64,000 nucleotides of DNA. Source: Endomychus coccineus (lineage: Eukaryota; Arthropoda; Insecta; Coleoptera; Endomychidae). The notes below the pieces were generated by a model. That model did no database searches, was not told where the DNA came from, and worked only from the letters and a program-made list of their open reading frames with translations. Shown in pieces: positions 45,479-56,447 of the stretch. The position numbers and the translations under genes were made by a program. Numbering within the stretch: the first letter of the stretch is position 1; every line of letters begins with the position of its first letter. The DNA lies in contig OY294070.1 in assembly GCA_958510875.1 (NCBI GenBank), positions 48,822,078 to 48,886,077 of the forward strand, given 5' to 3'.

Positions 45479-46164
45479 TGTATATGGATTTCTATAAAAT
45501 GCTTGCTGGAATAGCTGCTTGAATAACTTCACATTTTGCAATAGTATTCATCTTAACCTACCTGTCAGTAAAACAAAACTGCAAACAGGAAGAATCATAA
45601 TATTTACTCAAAATATCCACCAATCTAACCATATCATTCTTCTTGAAGTAATTTTTGATTTAGTTCGAATAACCAAGATTGGAGTAAAGTAAAATGTAGA
45701 GAACAAAAACTAAATATTTGATTGTTAAGGTAAAATCTTCAGGTCAGGTCTCTTCATTAAAATAATATGGGAAATAGAGATGAGTCTAATATGTTTATAT
45801 AGTATGTATATTTTATTAAATATCATCGCATTCAATATTTCATCAAAACCCTTGATTAATATTATACATTATTCGACATTGCTACGATCTAGTTATGTTG
45901 ATTAGTACTTAACTACATTATATTAATTTCTAATAATTCCTAGTCCTACTGCTTCCCCAGCTAATACCATTCGAAATTGTAGTCAACTCTTGGCAGCCTT
46001 GTTCACATCCTGTTCTGATTTGGATGCAGTTGTTAATATTTGTGATATTTTTGTCTTTTCACGAATAAGTCCTTTGTAATCCGTAGATTATTAGGCACGA
46101 AAGTAGTTGTTTAACAATGTTTGAACATCTTAGAATCTGAGCAAATCAACTCACTATGTAATAA
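45479..46164. other. No gene recognised
   Basis: AT-rich intron; nothing supportable. Confidence 0.5.
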
Positions 46165-46720
46165 TTTTTTTTAATACTTTGACTACACGAGATCTCACTA
46201 GGCAAAGAGTTCTATAGTAAATGAAGGGAAGAAGTGCGACAAGTCTCGAGTTGACAATGATGGGGTGAGACTAGCTGGAGCCCAATGGATTCGTAAGTGT
46301 CACATCACCAATCTATTCTGAATAGAATCTAGAGCTTCAGGATATGTTTGGGAGCTGAACTCCCAACATGGGAATAGTACTCCAGGACAGGTCGAGTCTG
46401 TGCTATGTAGATTATGATGAGCTCTTGGCACGGAATTGAAAAGCAATCGGTTTTCGCAATGAACCCCGCATCATCCTCCCATGAAAGGGTGCTGTTGGTG
46501 GTCATACCGAACAGGGATAACTATGGAAGAGTTAATAGGAATGGTTGTACCTGACATCATAATATTACGGATCGTGGGGTCCCCCTCCCTAGAGAAGACG
46601 CAAGCTTGAATTTTGGTTGCATTAAATTCAACTAGATTATCAGATCCCCATTTCAAAATCTTTGCCAGATCTTCATTAATTGTGTTAAAACTACTAGTGT
46701 TCAACTACTTGAAAAATTTC
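46165..46720 (-). mobile_element. LINE-A 3' fragment with RT C-terminus
   Basis: Minus codons 46471-46704 read LAKILKWGSDNLVEFNATKI and QACVFSREGDPTIRNIMMSG, the post-catalytic region (W..DN.VEFN..KTQ) of LINE reverse transcriptases. The 3' end is at the T-rich stretch near 46168, with CTTTGACTACACGAG as in the other copies. Confidence 0.75.
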
Positions 46721-46924
46721 ACATGATGACTTGGTTAATAATTCTCATAATCGTACTTAGTAAAGCGTTGCCAACTCAAATGTACCGAAACGCCACAACA
46801 AATTTCGAAATATAAATAGATATTTCGATAACTAAGTTGCAATCTCCAGTGGACCAATAGAAAAACAATTGCAAAAAGGAAGACGCTGAGAATTACCCAA
46901 ATGCGTATTTATATTTCTAAATGT

Positions 46925-47640
46925 TTGTTTGTTTTTTTTCTTCTATTTTGACTATACGAGAGAAAAACCTATAATATTTGTAAAAAATCTTTTAAGCCGG
47001 CGGTGGTATGTTGGGAGAGGAGATGGACATTGCGATTCTTCTTGAAAGCTTGGAGTTGCGCCGCTTGATAGAAATATGAAATTCGGTTGGACACGATCTT
47101 GACAATAGATGGATGACCAGATTGAGCTCGTCCACTCTGCTTACATGGAATCTTCCGTGGTTGAATAACAGACGTACACTGATGTACACCTATGTGGAAT
47201 GTTGGGAAAGAAAATAGGCATTCGAATTTTACTTGAACGTTTGGAGGCTCTAGGCCTCACTAGGTAAACAGTTTCACAACTTTGCCGTTCGATAGAAAAA
47301 ATCAAGTCTGGTAGGGAGAAGTTAGTCTCGATCTTGACAATGAAGGGGTTCCAAGAGCTCGTCTAGTCCGCCTATCTGAAATCTCTCGTAATGGAAGAAT
47401 AGACGAGATTTCTGATAAACACTAACCATGGAAACATATATAGAAAAGGGAGAGATCTCCGATGTTCTAGAGAGGACAATGAATTCGCAAGGGTGACATC
47501 ATCATTCAGACGAATAGCTAGCTCTTTTCTGAATAGAATCTAAGAGTTTCAGCGTATCTTTGGGAGCTGTAGCGGTTTTCGAAATGGACCTCACATGATC
47601 GTCCCATGAGAGGATACTGTTGGTAGTGATACCCGGCATG
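46925..47640 (-). mobile_element. Two adjoining LINE-A 3' fragments
   Basis: A first 3' end (46930-47200, TTTTGACTATACGAGAG) is followed by a second one (47221-47640) with the wording AAGTCTGGTAGG, TCTTGACAATGAAGGGGT and AGACGAATAGCTAGCTC. Both are the same 3' region in the same orientation. No intact coding. Confidence 0.7.
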
Positions 47641-47649
47641 AATTTTTAG

Positions 47650-48745
47650 AACTTCAGAATTTTGGATGGTTTTGATGTTTACTTTTGAAAATTCATATTT
47701 ATAGTTTTGATAAAAAATACACAAACTTCGTTTTTATTAAACACATGTTTCACCACACGGTGGCTTTATCAAACAATGGCTTCACATACTATGATTTATT
47801 CCTTAAATATTAAAATTAAGAAGGACGGGATGAGTGAAGTACGTTTACAGTAGGATAAGAGTTACTTACAAATAAATTCAATAATGGAGAATTGGTAGAG
47901 TCTTTCTGATCATTTAAAAAATGTCCTGAATATTTAAACTTCCTAATTTCAATTTTCTCTAACCTGTTTAATAATTTACTCTTAACATATGGAGAATCTC
48001 AAAATCATCTTTGAAACGGTAATCAGTTTCTTTAATATGGTTTACAACTTTCGGAACTCCTTTGTTCAAATTAAAGTGTTCTTTGATTCTAGTTTTGGAA
48101 GATCTTCCTGTCTGGCCTATATAGAATTTATCACAATCTTCACACTCTACCTTGTATACCTACTCCTGATTCTTGATCTTTTTTATTCTTGTCTTTGTTG
48201 TTTTTAAGATATTTGACTACCGTATTACTTGTTCTAAAAGATCTGGTAACATTGTGTTTTTTGAGTAAATTGCATACATTATCAAAAAGTTTACTTACAT
48301 ACATTATTGATCTATAATTACGAGTCTTAACTGTATTAGGGTATACTAACTTCATTGCTTCATTATAATCTTCTTAAGTAAATCAATCACAATTTTTCCA
48401 TTATAGCCGTTATTAGTTGTTATCTGTGTTATAATTGAAAATTCCTTATGATAATTTAATTCTGACATGGGGATAGTAACAAGTCTATGTATCATGCTTT
48501 GAAGAGCAGCCAGTTTATGTTGTATGGCTAGTTTGAATTTTTGTGAATAATAATATCCGTATGTGTAGGCTTATGATACATTAAAAAGGAATGTTCACTA
48601 TTTAATTTAGTTATGGTTAAGTCCAAAAAGTTGATAGTTTGATTTTTTTTCTCGAAAATCTTAAGCATAAACAAGATTGATGTTCTAAAAATTAATGTTG
48701 ATTTGAATGAGTATTGGGAAATGACCAATAATTATTTATCGTTAT
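47650..48745 (-). mobile_element. Penelope-like element 2: RT end, linker, GIY-YIG nuclease, 3' flank
   Basis: Minus strand from 48728: INFLDLTITKLNSEHSFLMY and HKPTHTDIIIHKNSN are the RT thumb end; LAALQSMIHRLVTIPMSELN and NGYNGKIVIDLLKKI follow in another frame. The linker is VSKLFDNVCNLLKKHNVTRS, and the GIY-YIG domain is VYKVECEDCDKFYIGQTGRS followed by SKTRIKEHF (about 48040-48175). The nuclease motif YIGQTGR with Arg and Glu downstream is well preserved although frames are broken. The 3' flank 47655-47870 recurs at 36673-36865. Confidence 0.82.
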
Positions 48746-48883
48746 AATAAGTAATAAGCAATTTTGTGACAATAAAAATATGAGAATATAACTGAAAAGG
48801 AAATGCTCCCCAAATTAAATTCTCGGAATTTATTCCGATACATCTCTGTCAAGTCGCTGCACGCTCTTGAAGCTAGAGAGACC

Positions 48884-50114
48884 TGCGATTGCAAGATGAA
48901 AAGTCCCTGAAAAATAAAACAAGAAATGATTTGGACAAAACTTATTTTATTTCTCAACATAATCTCCTCATACACTTCGTCCAAAGTTTTGATAATTTTT
49001 CGATCCCTTCCAAATAATACAATTTCGGCAATACCTACTTCAAAATAGGTATTTGTTTCAGCGATGATCTTCTCGTTAGAGCCAAATCTTTTTCCGCCGA
49101 GCCATTTCTTCAAGTTTGGAAAAAGATAAAAATCGCAAGGAACGAAATCTGGAGAATATGGTGCATGCCGAACCAATTCGTAGCGCAATTCATGCAATTT
49201 TGCGACTGTGCGCCCGTGCGTGTTGTGGTTTTTATTTGCCAAATGCGGCCGCTTTCGCTTCTAATCGATTCAACAGCACTGTATAATATACGCCAGTGAT
49301 CGTTTTGCCAGTTTCAAGGTAATCGATTTCGATATGGACGATACCGTGTCTCCGAAACAACTGTCGCCATGACTTTGTTGGTCGATACACGCAATTTGGC
49401 CTTTTTCGGCTTCGATTCGCCAGAACAAGTCCACTGTTTCGACTGTTCTTTGGGATGGGGTGTGTTGTGATGGATCCATGTTTTGTCCACCATTGCGAAA
49501 CGGCGCAAAAAGTCCTTCTTATCGCGCTAGAACATCGCCAAACACTCGTTTGAAGTTGTCACATGGTCGCGCTTGTTGTCAACAGAGGGCAAATGCGGCA
49601 CACGTCTAGCAGATAGCTTTTCTCAAAAATTTATGCAAAATGGTTCGTACCCGTTCGGATGAGATGCTGATAACCTCAGCAATCTCGTGCACTTTAACTC
49701 GCCGATCTTCCAATACCATGGATTTTATCGATGATTTCTACCGTTGTAACCTCAATTGAACGACCAGAACGTTCAGCGTCCTTTGTGACAACGAAAATCA
49801 GTAAACCACTTGTGAATCGTTCCAATCGATGGTGAAGAGTCCCTCATAATGTTAAACAAGCGATGTTTTGCGTAATGTTTTATCCACGCAAGAAATAATG
49901 TTTAATCAAGACCCGAAATTCACTTTTTTCATGTTAACAATATTCATCAAGGATGCTTGCTTTCGAAGGGTGTCTAAACAGAACTAAATGACAAATCAGT
50001 CTGAAAATTTTAATGCGTTCTACTTTAAGGTGGTACACCACAAACGTTACATGGGATGTTAGATTGTGGCGCCATCTATTTTATTTTTCCGGGACTTTTC
50101 ACTTTGCTCTCTTA
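48884..50114 (-). mobile_element. Mariner copy E, near full length but dead
   Basis: Minus strand with start near 49932. Pieces: RRFAMVDKTWIHHNTPHPKE (DETW has become DKTW), STNKVMATVVSETRYRPYRN with a frameshift, and LHELRYELVRHAPYSPDFVP followed by CDFYLFPNLKKWLGGKRFGS, the third Asp region. The second catalytic block (HQDNAPAH) is damaged. The right end CACTTTGCTCTCTTA continues into about 235 bp (50115-50349) that also follow mariner F, and then into a second end-like sequence CTTTACCTTGCCTCGTATA (50350-50368). Confidence 0.83.
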
Positions 50115-50368
50115 CACATTAAGTAGCTATTACATTTACGGTTTTTAAATATTTGTAATAGGATAAGCTACACTGAATAACTAACGTACCGGAATTTTTG
50201 CAAGAGAATTCTTAATAATGGGTTAAGAAATATTAAGAAATACAAACGTTACATTAAAGTTTTTGTAATGTTTGTAGTATGTTGTTGTTAATTCCGTCTA
50301 ACCGTTTGTATTATGATAAAAATAACATTTATTCCAATCGTGTAGTCTTCTTTACCTTGCCTCGTATA
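50115..50368. repeat. Flank shared with the sequence before PRODH exon 55848, closed by a mariner-end-like motif
   Basis: Colinear with 55621-55815: GAATAACTAACGTACCGGAA, GAAATACAAACGTTACAT, AAAAATAACATTT and CTAATCGT-type words in the same order. The homology stops at about 50349 and is followed directly by ACCTTGCC-TCGTA, the terminal word of the mariners here. Confidence 0.7.
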
Positions 50369-50693
50369 CTATCTTTTGTGGATTAGATTAATTTCTGACA
50401 AGTAATTGTTCAATTATGGGTTTTATATTTTTTTATGCCGGCTTGAAGCAACATATGCGTTATTAAATATCAAGTTTCTGAAATTAGTTCCAAAATGGCG
50501 GAGAATAGTTTCTTCAGTTACTAAAAAGAAGTTCCCTAGATTTTTTGCTGAAATTCGGCATTGAAACTGCGTATTCATGTTTCGAGGGCAGTTCTGAGTT
50601 CAGAAACGATAGATTAGTTTTGAGGAATTGTCCCAAATTAAAAAAAATATTTTAATTCTATCTAGGAAAAAGAAACAATTATATTGTGGTTGT

Positions 50694-50718
50694 GTTTAAG
50701 TTTAAGTTTAAGTTTAAG
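50694..50718. repeat. (GTTTAA)4 microsatellite
   Basis: Four exact copies of GTTTAA followed by G. Confidence 0.8.
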
Positions 50719-50868
50719 AACAATAATTCTGGATAAGCAATATTTCTGAAAATTTTTCACTTTGATATTGTTGTTCAAAAGACGAATAATTTGCCGTCAA
50801 ATCGTTGAACAATAATAAGAACAATTATTGAAATGAACTTAAATTTACATAGTACTTTAACAAGAGTT

Positions 50869-51057
50869 TATAAGAAACGACCATGTGGTCTAGGAGCTAG
50901 GTCACCCGACTCCCAATACACAGACTCGGGTTCGATTTCTAGAAACTGAAAATTTAATTTTGTACATTTTCTTAAAATCGTTTTAGTTTGAATATTATTT
51001 ATTTTCGTACATAATGAAATGAATCATCATTTCTATTACACAAAGGCGTTTCTTATA
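50869..51057. mobile_element. 189-bp element with 11-bp inverted ends enclosing a tRNA-like segment
   Basis: TATAAGAAACG at 50869-50879 is inverted exactly at 51047-51057. Inside, 50882-50950 has TGGTCTAGGAG (box A-like) and GGGTTCGATTTC (box B-like) at tRNA spacing. The acceptor stem does not pair well, so it is tRNA-derived rather than a working tRNA. Could be a SINE or a MITE that captured a tRNA. Confidence 0.5.
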
Positions 51058-52719
51058 GAATGTGATACATTTATGTATAAAGCAGTAACCAAATCAAATT
51101 ATTTGCGAAGAGTAACTTTGCCAAGCACATTATTTATCTATTCTCCAAGCGGCAACACATTTCAAGTTTTAAGTATATTAATGACAAATATGTAGGCATT
51201 TAAGAAGAGATGGAAATGTGTAAGCGAAAAAACAATTCAATGAATTCACGTATACACCGTGTAAATTTTTTTATAGTTTAATATTATCAAATAGTCTTTG
51301 TTTATTTTTCAACCTAGGAGATACAAAATGCATATATTTCACACGGTTTAATTTGGTCATCCATACCGTGATACAATAATACTACTCCAATCTCAAAATC
51401 ATCAAACTGTGTTCCTCATATAAATGTGCATCTTTTTGACATTATGAATGAATGCTTTGTTCGAAGTAGGTTCTTTTGAAGCTTATATAGATAAGAGATC
51501 TTTACATATTTGTAATGATTACAATTACCGCTTCTGAATCAGAATAGGTTTCATGAATACAATACCCATCATGATAAAAAACAAACAAAGTATAGAAGAG
51601 AATTGTACAAATTAAATCCTTATTACTTAAATTGGCATTGAGCAATATAATAAATTTCCTGAAAATATAAAAAAGAAGATATACCTAACAAATGTAAAAG
51701 AGAATATCATATATATTATACAATTTTTAATAAAATATGGATGGAAAATTTATTAAAGGATTGTCTATAACCGACGAGTTTATCTTCACCTTTATCAGGA
51801 TAGAAATGTTACATTTTTCATAATCACAATTAAAAATGCTTTAATGTTAATCCATTCAATTGAAAATTCTCAAATTGAGAATTGTTGAAGAATATTGTAT
51901 ATGTAATTTGATTCCTTCAATACAAAATAATCTTTCAATAGAAATGTTTGTAGTAATGTTAGTTTGAATTCGATAAAATCAATAATTTCATCCATTTAAT
52001 ACCATTTAATAAGAACAATGTTTCTCAAATTTTATTAATATTTCAAGTAAAATTAGCTCGCAGTCAATAATAAATAAAGATCAATATACAAAACTTATTT
52101 GAATAAACTGCGGGTTCCTGCGCTTCTAATCGTTCGATGATTGGCGCCGCCAATTATTGGTTCAGTGACGACCAGGCGTGGCCAGACTATATTATGTAGG
52201 GACTCTCCACAATATCGACTAACAGGGCCCCATGTGGTGTCGCATAAAAAGTTTCACTCCAATTAATATCACTTCACTGCTTTACACGCTATAGTTCCTC
52301 TAAATAATGCACATCAGCCAGTAACACAAACTATAACGTTAACTTCAATCAGAGGACCACAAAACTAACGCATTTCTACTAATCGCCGATCCCTAATTTT
52401 TCCTATTTTTGAAGATATACAATGTTTTGATCATACCACAATCAACTCTTCAGTTGTTCCAAAATCAGCTACATTTACTACCATTTTAGCCCGTTGCCAT
52501 TCTCTTTACGCCACTTAGACTTTGAAGTCCATTGTTATCCCCGTTTCCATTTAACCCCAGGATGTCGGTCTTCTTCGAAAAGTCTAGCATCGTGAGAACA
52601 CAGGAACATGTTATGGTCCACCAGTTCCACCTGAGACTCGTTAGAGTCGCTCAGGCCATTAGAATATGAGAAAGGACTTCCTCCCCCTTCCCGCATAGCC
52701 TGTATTTCTGCTCCATATC
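51058..52719. other. No gene recognised
   Basis: Very AT-rich to 52090; 52110-52250 is richer in GC (GATTGGCGCCGCCAATTATT) without an assignable feature. Confidence 0.5.
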
Positions 52720-52925
52720 GTTCCTCTAGTTTAGATCGATCATTAAGATCACAAGCGTATAGTTCTAGACAGCTGTTCCGTTCTTACGGAGCTCATCAGT
52801 AGATGTGCCACTAAGAAATGTTCGATATAGACTGATAGTTTTCTCGAACCTTGCAAAAGTTACTGGGAATGTTAGACTTCTTGAGTGCGCCAAATGGCGA
52901 CACCAAACCGAACTAATGTAACAAC
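52720..52925. repeat. Relative of the inverted repeat at 38.15-38.55 kb
   Basis: TCTAGTTTAGATCGATCA, GTTCTAGACAGCTGTTCCG and GGAGCTCATC correspond in order to 38148-38230, and the end TTCGATATAG..AAATGGCG to 38340-38370. Confidence 0.5.
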
Positions 52926-53029
52926 GAATATATTATTACTATTTTTACATGTTGATTCCTATTTTCGCCCAGTGATATCTCTAGCCTCCATGTTCCGAAT
53001 AAATACTGGTGGTAGGCATATAAGTTTTA

Positions 53030-53760
53030 GGGCTTCAGTGGCTCTTGCTTCGGTGGACCTTTATTCCAGCTGAGCAGTGTTTGCGATGTTCGCTCTGCAG
53101 CCCTTTAGGGATACACTCCCCCACATGCGAGTGAGTTATAAATATTACTGGTTCTGAAACTGTGGGAATTTGCTCCGCAGCCTTCCCGACGAGCCAATCT
53201 GCAACTTCATTGCCCTCAATACCGGAATGACTTGTGACCCAAAACAAACACTCGATTGTCATCTGCTAATTCCTTCAAGGCTGTGCGGCATTCCGCCTTG
53301 ATGTAAGGATGGCCTTCATCTTTGCCTGGAAAACGGTGACGTACTTGAGTAGTGGAACCTAAGCTTGTTATCCGTACGCCCATACATGCCGGCACTTCCT
53401 TCTAGAGCCGTCTGTGTCCAGCCTTCCCTTTGGGTCACTTCTCTTGCAGGGAGTCCTGAACAAGTTTCTACCTGTCCATAAGGCCCCGCTAAGCTACTTA
53501 GAACTGGGTTTTGAGTTTAACCTGGGTTTACCTTGATCCCTCTTTACAGAGTTTCAAGGCTTTCAATCGCTTTCCAGTCATTGCCGCTTTGGCTCTGACC
53601 GTCAAATCCCTTACCATTCTTCGTGTTCAAAAGAACACCAACATCCACCGCAGGGGTGGTCTTGAATCCTCCAGTCATACTTCTGAATGCCATGAAGCAG
53701 GTCCGCTCTGTCTTGAGCTCGACCCGCAGCCATCAAACGACCGTGGCAAAAGTAACTTCG
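53030..53760 (-). mobile_element. LINE-B fragment: RT tail and RNase H
   Basis: Minus strand, upstream to downstream: a degraded SMKTTPAVDVGVLLNTKN (post-RT), then GSAGMYGRTDNKLRF (start of RNase H in broken frame), and MTIECLFWVTSHSGIEGNEV followed by ADWLVGKAAE, where HSGIEGNEVAD is the RNase H block with the last catalytic residues. Ends near 53030. Frameshifted. Confidence 0.75.
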
Positions 53761-54324
53761 TTAAATTTGCGCCCTCGACAGCCACTACACCAGCCCAGGA
53801 TTAAAACCTCACTGGCGACTGAGAGCCCTATCAAAGAGAGCACCTTGTATTTCTTGGTGTGCAGCATCATTCGGTTTTCTCAGAATTAACTATTCCTCTT
53901 AATGTATAATAAAAAAAGGACATAATGAAAAATTAAGTTTCATTCTATTATATATATGTTCACAAGTAGTTCGAAATCATCGTTTTTAGAGCCGAAAAAA
54001 CATGATTATTCAACAAGCTATGGTACGGGGGCGAGGAAAAGCGAACAGTAGATTTTCACTTAAGGAGGTCAAAATCAACCGGTTTATGAAAAAAAATCTC
54101 CCAACAAAAAAATATGTTCCTCTATCTAGTCTCCTTGTACTAAAACAACTGTAGTTTCGATAGTTATCCATATTCTCAAAATATGGAAAATTATGATCAT
54201 TCTAGAATTCTTCGTTCTTCTCCGGTCAGTTTATCTTTTGTGAAAAGCTTGTAGTTCATAGTTTTAGTCTTCAAACTTTCCATGACTTAACAATACTTGG
54301 GAAGGCCGCTGAACGTTTCCTAGG
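53761..54324. other. No gene recognised
   Basis: The start may still be LINE-B in degraded form; the rest is AT-rich. Confidence 0.4.
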
Positions 54325-55620
54325 TACTAGGGCAAGGTGAAAAGTCCCTGAAAAATTGAACAAGAAAATGATTTATTTGGTAAAAACTCATTTTATTTCT
54401 CAACATAATCTCTCCCTGTAGCCCAATACATTCCGTCCAAGGTTTTTCAAATTTTTCGATACATTCCAAACACTACGATTTCGGCAATCCTTCAAAACAG
54501 GCGTTTGTTTTAGCGATGACCTCATCGTTGGAGCCAAATCTCTTTTCGCCAAGCCATTTCTTCAAGTTTGGGAATAGATGAAAATCGCAGATCGCAATTC
54601 TGAAGAATATGGTGGATGACGAACTAATTCGTAGTGCAATTCATGCAATTTTATCATTGCTACTGCAGACCTGTGCGCCGGTGTGTTGTCCTGCTGGAAG
54701 ACTTTTTTCTTTGCCAAATGCGTCCGCTTTCGTTTAAAATCGGCGTCGAATCTATTCAACAGCTCTGCATAATATACGCCGGTGATCATTTTGCCCTTTT
54801 CAAGGTAACCGATATGAACGATACCATGTGCATCCCAAAAAACTGTCGCCATGACTTTGTTGGCCGATTAACTCATTTTGCCCTTTTTCGGCAGCGATTC
54901 GTCAGGACCACTGCTTCGACTTTTATTTGGTATCTGGTATGTTGTAATGGATCCATGTATCGTCCACGGTTACGAAACGGCGCAAAAAGTCGTTCTTATC
55001 GCGCTTGAACATCGACAAACACTCCTTTGAATTTGTCACACGGTCGCGCTTGTTGTCAGCAGAGAGCAAATTGCGGCAACCATCTGACAGATAGCTTTCT
55101 CATATTCAAAAATGTATGCAAAATGTTCCGTTCCCGTTCGGTTGAGATCCCCGTAGCCTCGGCAATCTCGTGCACTTTAACTCGCCGATCGTCCCATATC
55201 AAACCATGGATTTTATCGACGATTTCTGGCATTGTAATCTCAATTGGATGACCAGAATGTTCGGCATATTTTGTGGTCATACTACCACAACGAAAATCAG
55301 TAAACCACTTGTGAATCGTTCCAATCGATGGTGAGGAGTCCCCATATTATTTAACAAGCGATGCTTTGGTTTGCGTAATGTTTTTTCCACTCAAGAAATA
55401 ATGTTTAATCAAGATGCGAAATTCAACTTTTTTTCCATGTCTACAAAAATCTTCAAGGTTGTGCTTGCTGTCGATGTGTGTCTAACCAGAACTGAATGAC
55501 ATATCAGTCTGAAAATTTTAATGCGTTCTAGTTAAAGATGGTACATCACAAATGTCACATGAGATTTTCGATTGTGGCGCCATCTGTTTTATTTTTCAGG
55601 AACTTTTCACATCTCTCTTA
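54325..55620 (-). mobile_element. Mariner copy F, near full length but dead, adjacent to the PRODH acceptor
   Basis: Left end TACTAGGGCAAGGTGAAAAG. Minus codons: IEITMPEIVDKIHGLIWDDR and VKVHEIAEATGIST, LNMRKLSVRWLPQF (55056-55280), then MATVFWDAHGIVHIGYLEKG, YYAELLNRFDADFKRKRTHL, KKVFQQDNTPAHRSAVAMIK (second Asp kept) and ELVRHPPYS, after which the frame is lost. The first catalytic block is damaged. The right flank 55621-55815 is shared with mariner E, and the PRODH exon begins 227 bp after the element. Confidence 0.85.
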
Positions 55621-55847
55621 CCTATCAAGTAGTTATTACATATACGGTTTACTAGGATAAGCAACAATGAATAACTAACGTACCGGAATTTTTCCTAGAG
55701 AATTCGTAATAATTGGTTAGAAATATTGAGAAATACAAACGTTACATCAAAGTTTCTCTAATGTCCAACCGTTTCTAATAAAAATAACATTTGTTCTAAT
55801 CGTCTATTCTTTTCAAGACATTCAAGATATTCTTTTCTTTTTTACAG

Positions 55848-55912
55848 ACTCGACATACGGTACTGGTATCACAGCTATCAAATTAACCGCCTTGGGTAGA
55901 CCACAACTACTG
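55848..55912 (+). CDS. PRODH: Proline dehydrogenase, third visible exon (65 nt)
   Basis: A short exon that ORF length filters miss. A pyrimidine-rich tract ending TTTTTTACAG precedes it; the first two bases AC join the G left by the previous exon to give Asp. It then reads STYGTGITAIKLTALGRPQ followed by LL, and ends at donor GTAAGT (55913) in phase 0. The GTGITAIKLTALGRPQLL stretch is near-invariant in animal PRODH and forms the beginning of the beta/alpha barrel that binds FAD. About 30 bases upstream begins a block duplicated elsewhere in the preceding intron (50115-50349), so the acceptor neighbourhood has been copied by mobile DNA while the exon itself is intact. The next exon is not found before 64000. 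Confidence 0.92.
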
Positions 55913-56259
55913 GTAAGTTAAAATTTATGTAAACAATAATCGAATGAGCGATTCTAATAAATAAAAAATCACACAATTAGAAAAATGTCTTCTAATCTTC
56001 TCAGATAAATGACGATTGTAGATGTTATTATGAAATCGAATTCATTTTGAGAAACGTATTTCTGCATAGGTAATGATGTGAGTGTGTACCTACAAAATTG
56101 AACGCAGTCGTTTTGACTTTATGACATTCAGTCCAGTCAAGTTATACATGGATCCTTGCAAAAACTCGAGTATTTATAATTTGTTAATGGCGACTTTCTT
56201 CTGTCCTCCGAAAAATCAATAATTATGAAAAAGTAAAATGGGTAATATCCGGGTTTGCA

Positions 56260-56447
56260 TCATATAAATCATCTTCAAGAGGGTCAGGAAATTATCATCA
56301 AGATGTTGGTGAATATTTTCTGCTTTTGCATTACCACTGATTTCATTCCAAGGCCAGAGAGTCATGTTCATTCCAAAGACAGGAAAAACCGATTTTACTC
56401 AATCAGTCTGACTTCATACCTATTAGACCAAATGGAGAGCCTGTTAG
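56260..56447 (+). mobile_element. LINE-B RT, upstream part (split by an LTR insertion)
   Basis: DFIPRPESHVHSKDRKNRFY and SISLTSYLLDQMESLLV correspond to the RT finger motif V.IPKPG....P..FRPISLTSFLLK.ME.LV. The open frame ends where the LTR sequence starts. Continues in register at 59526. Confidence 0.75.

Larger units (their letters stand above)
19970..55847 (+). other. PRODH giant intron, 35.9 kb
   Basis: Bounded by donor GTGCGT and acceptor TTTTACAG, phase 1. It contains at least 20 identifiable TE pieces on both strands. No open reading frame inside looks like a nested host gene; every recognisable protein is a transposase, reverse transcriptase, gag, RNase H or nuclease fragment. Confidence 0.85.

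Noticed and set aside
50882..50950. Functional tRNA gene
   Set aside because: Only internal-promoter-like words fit; the acceptor stem and arms do not pair as required.
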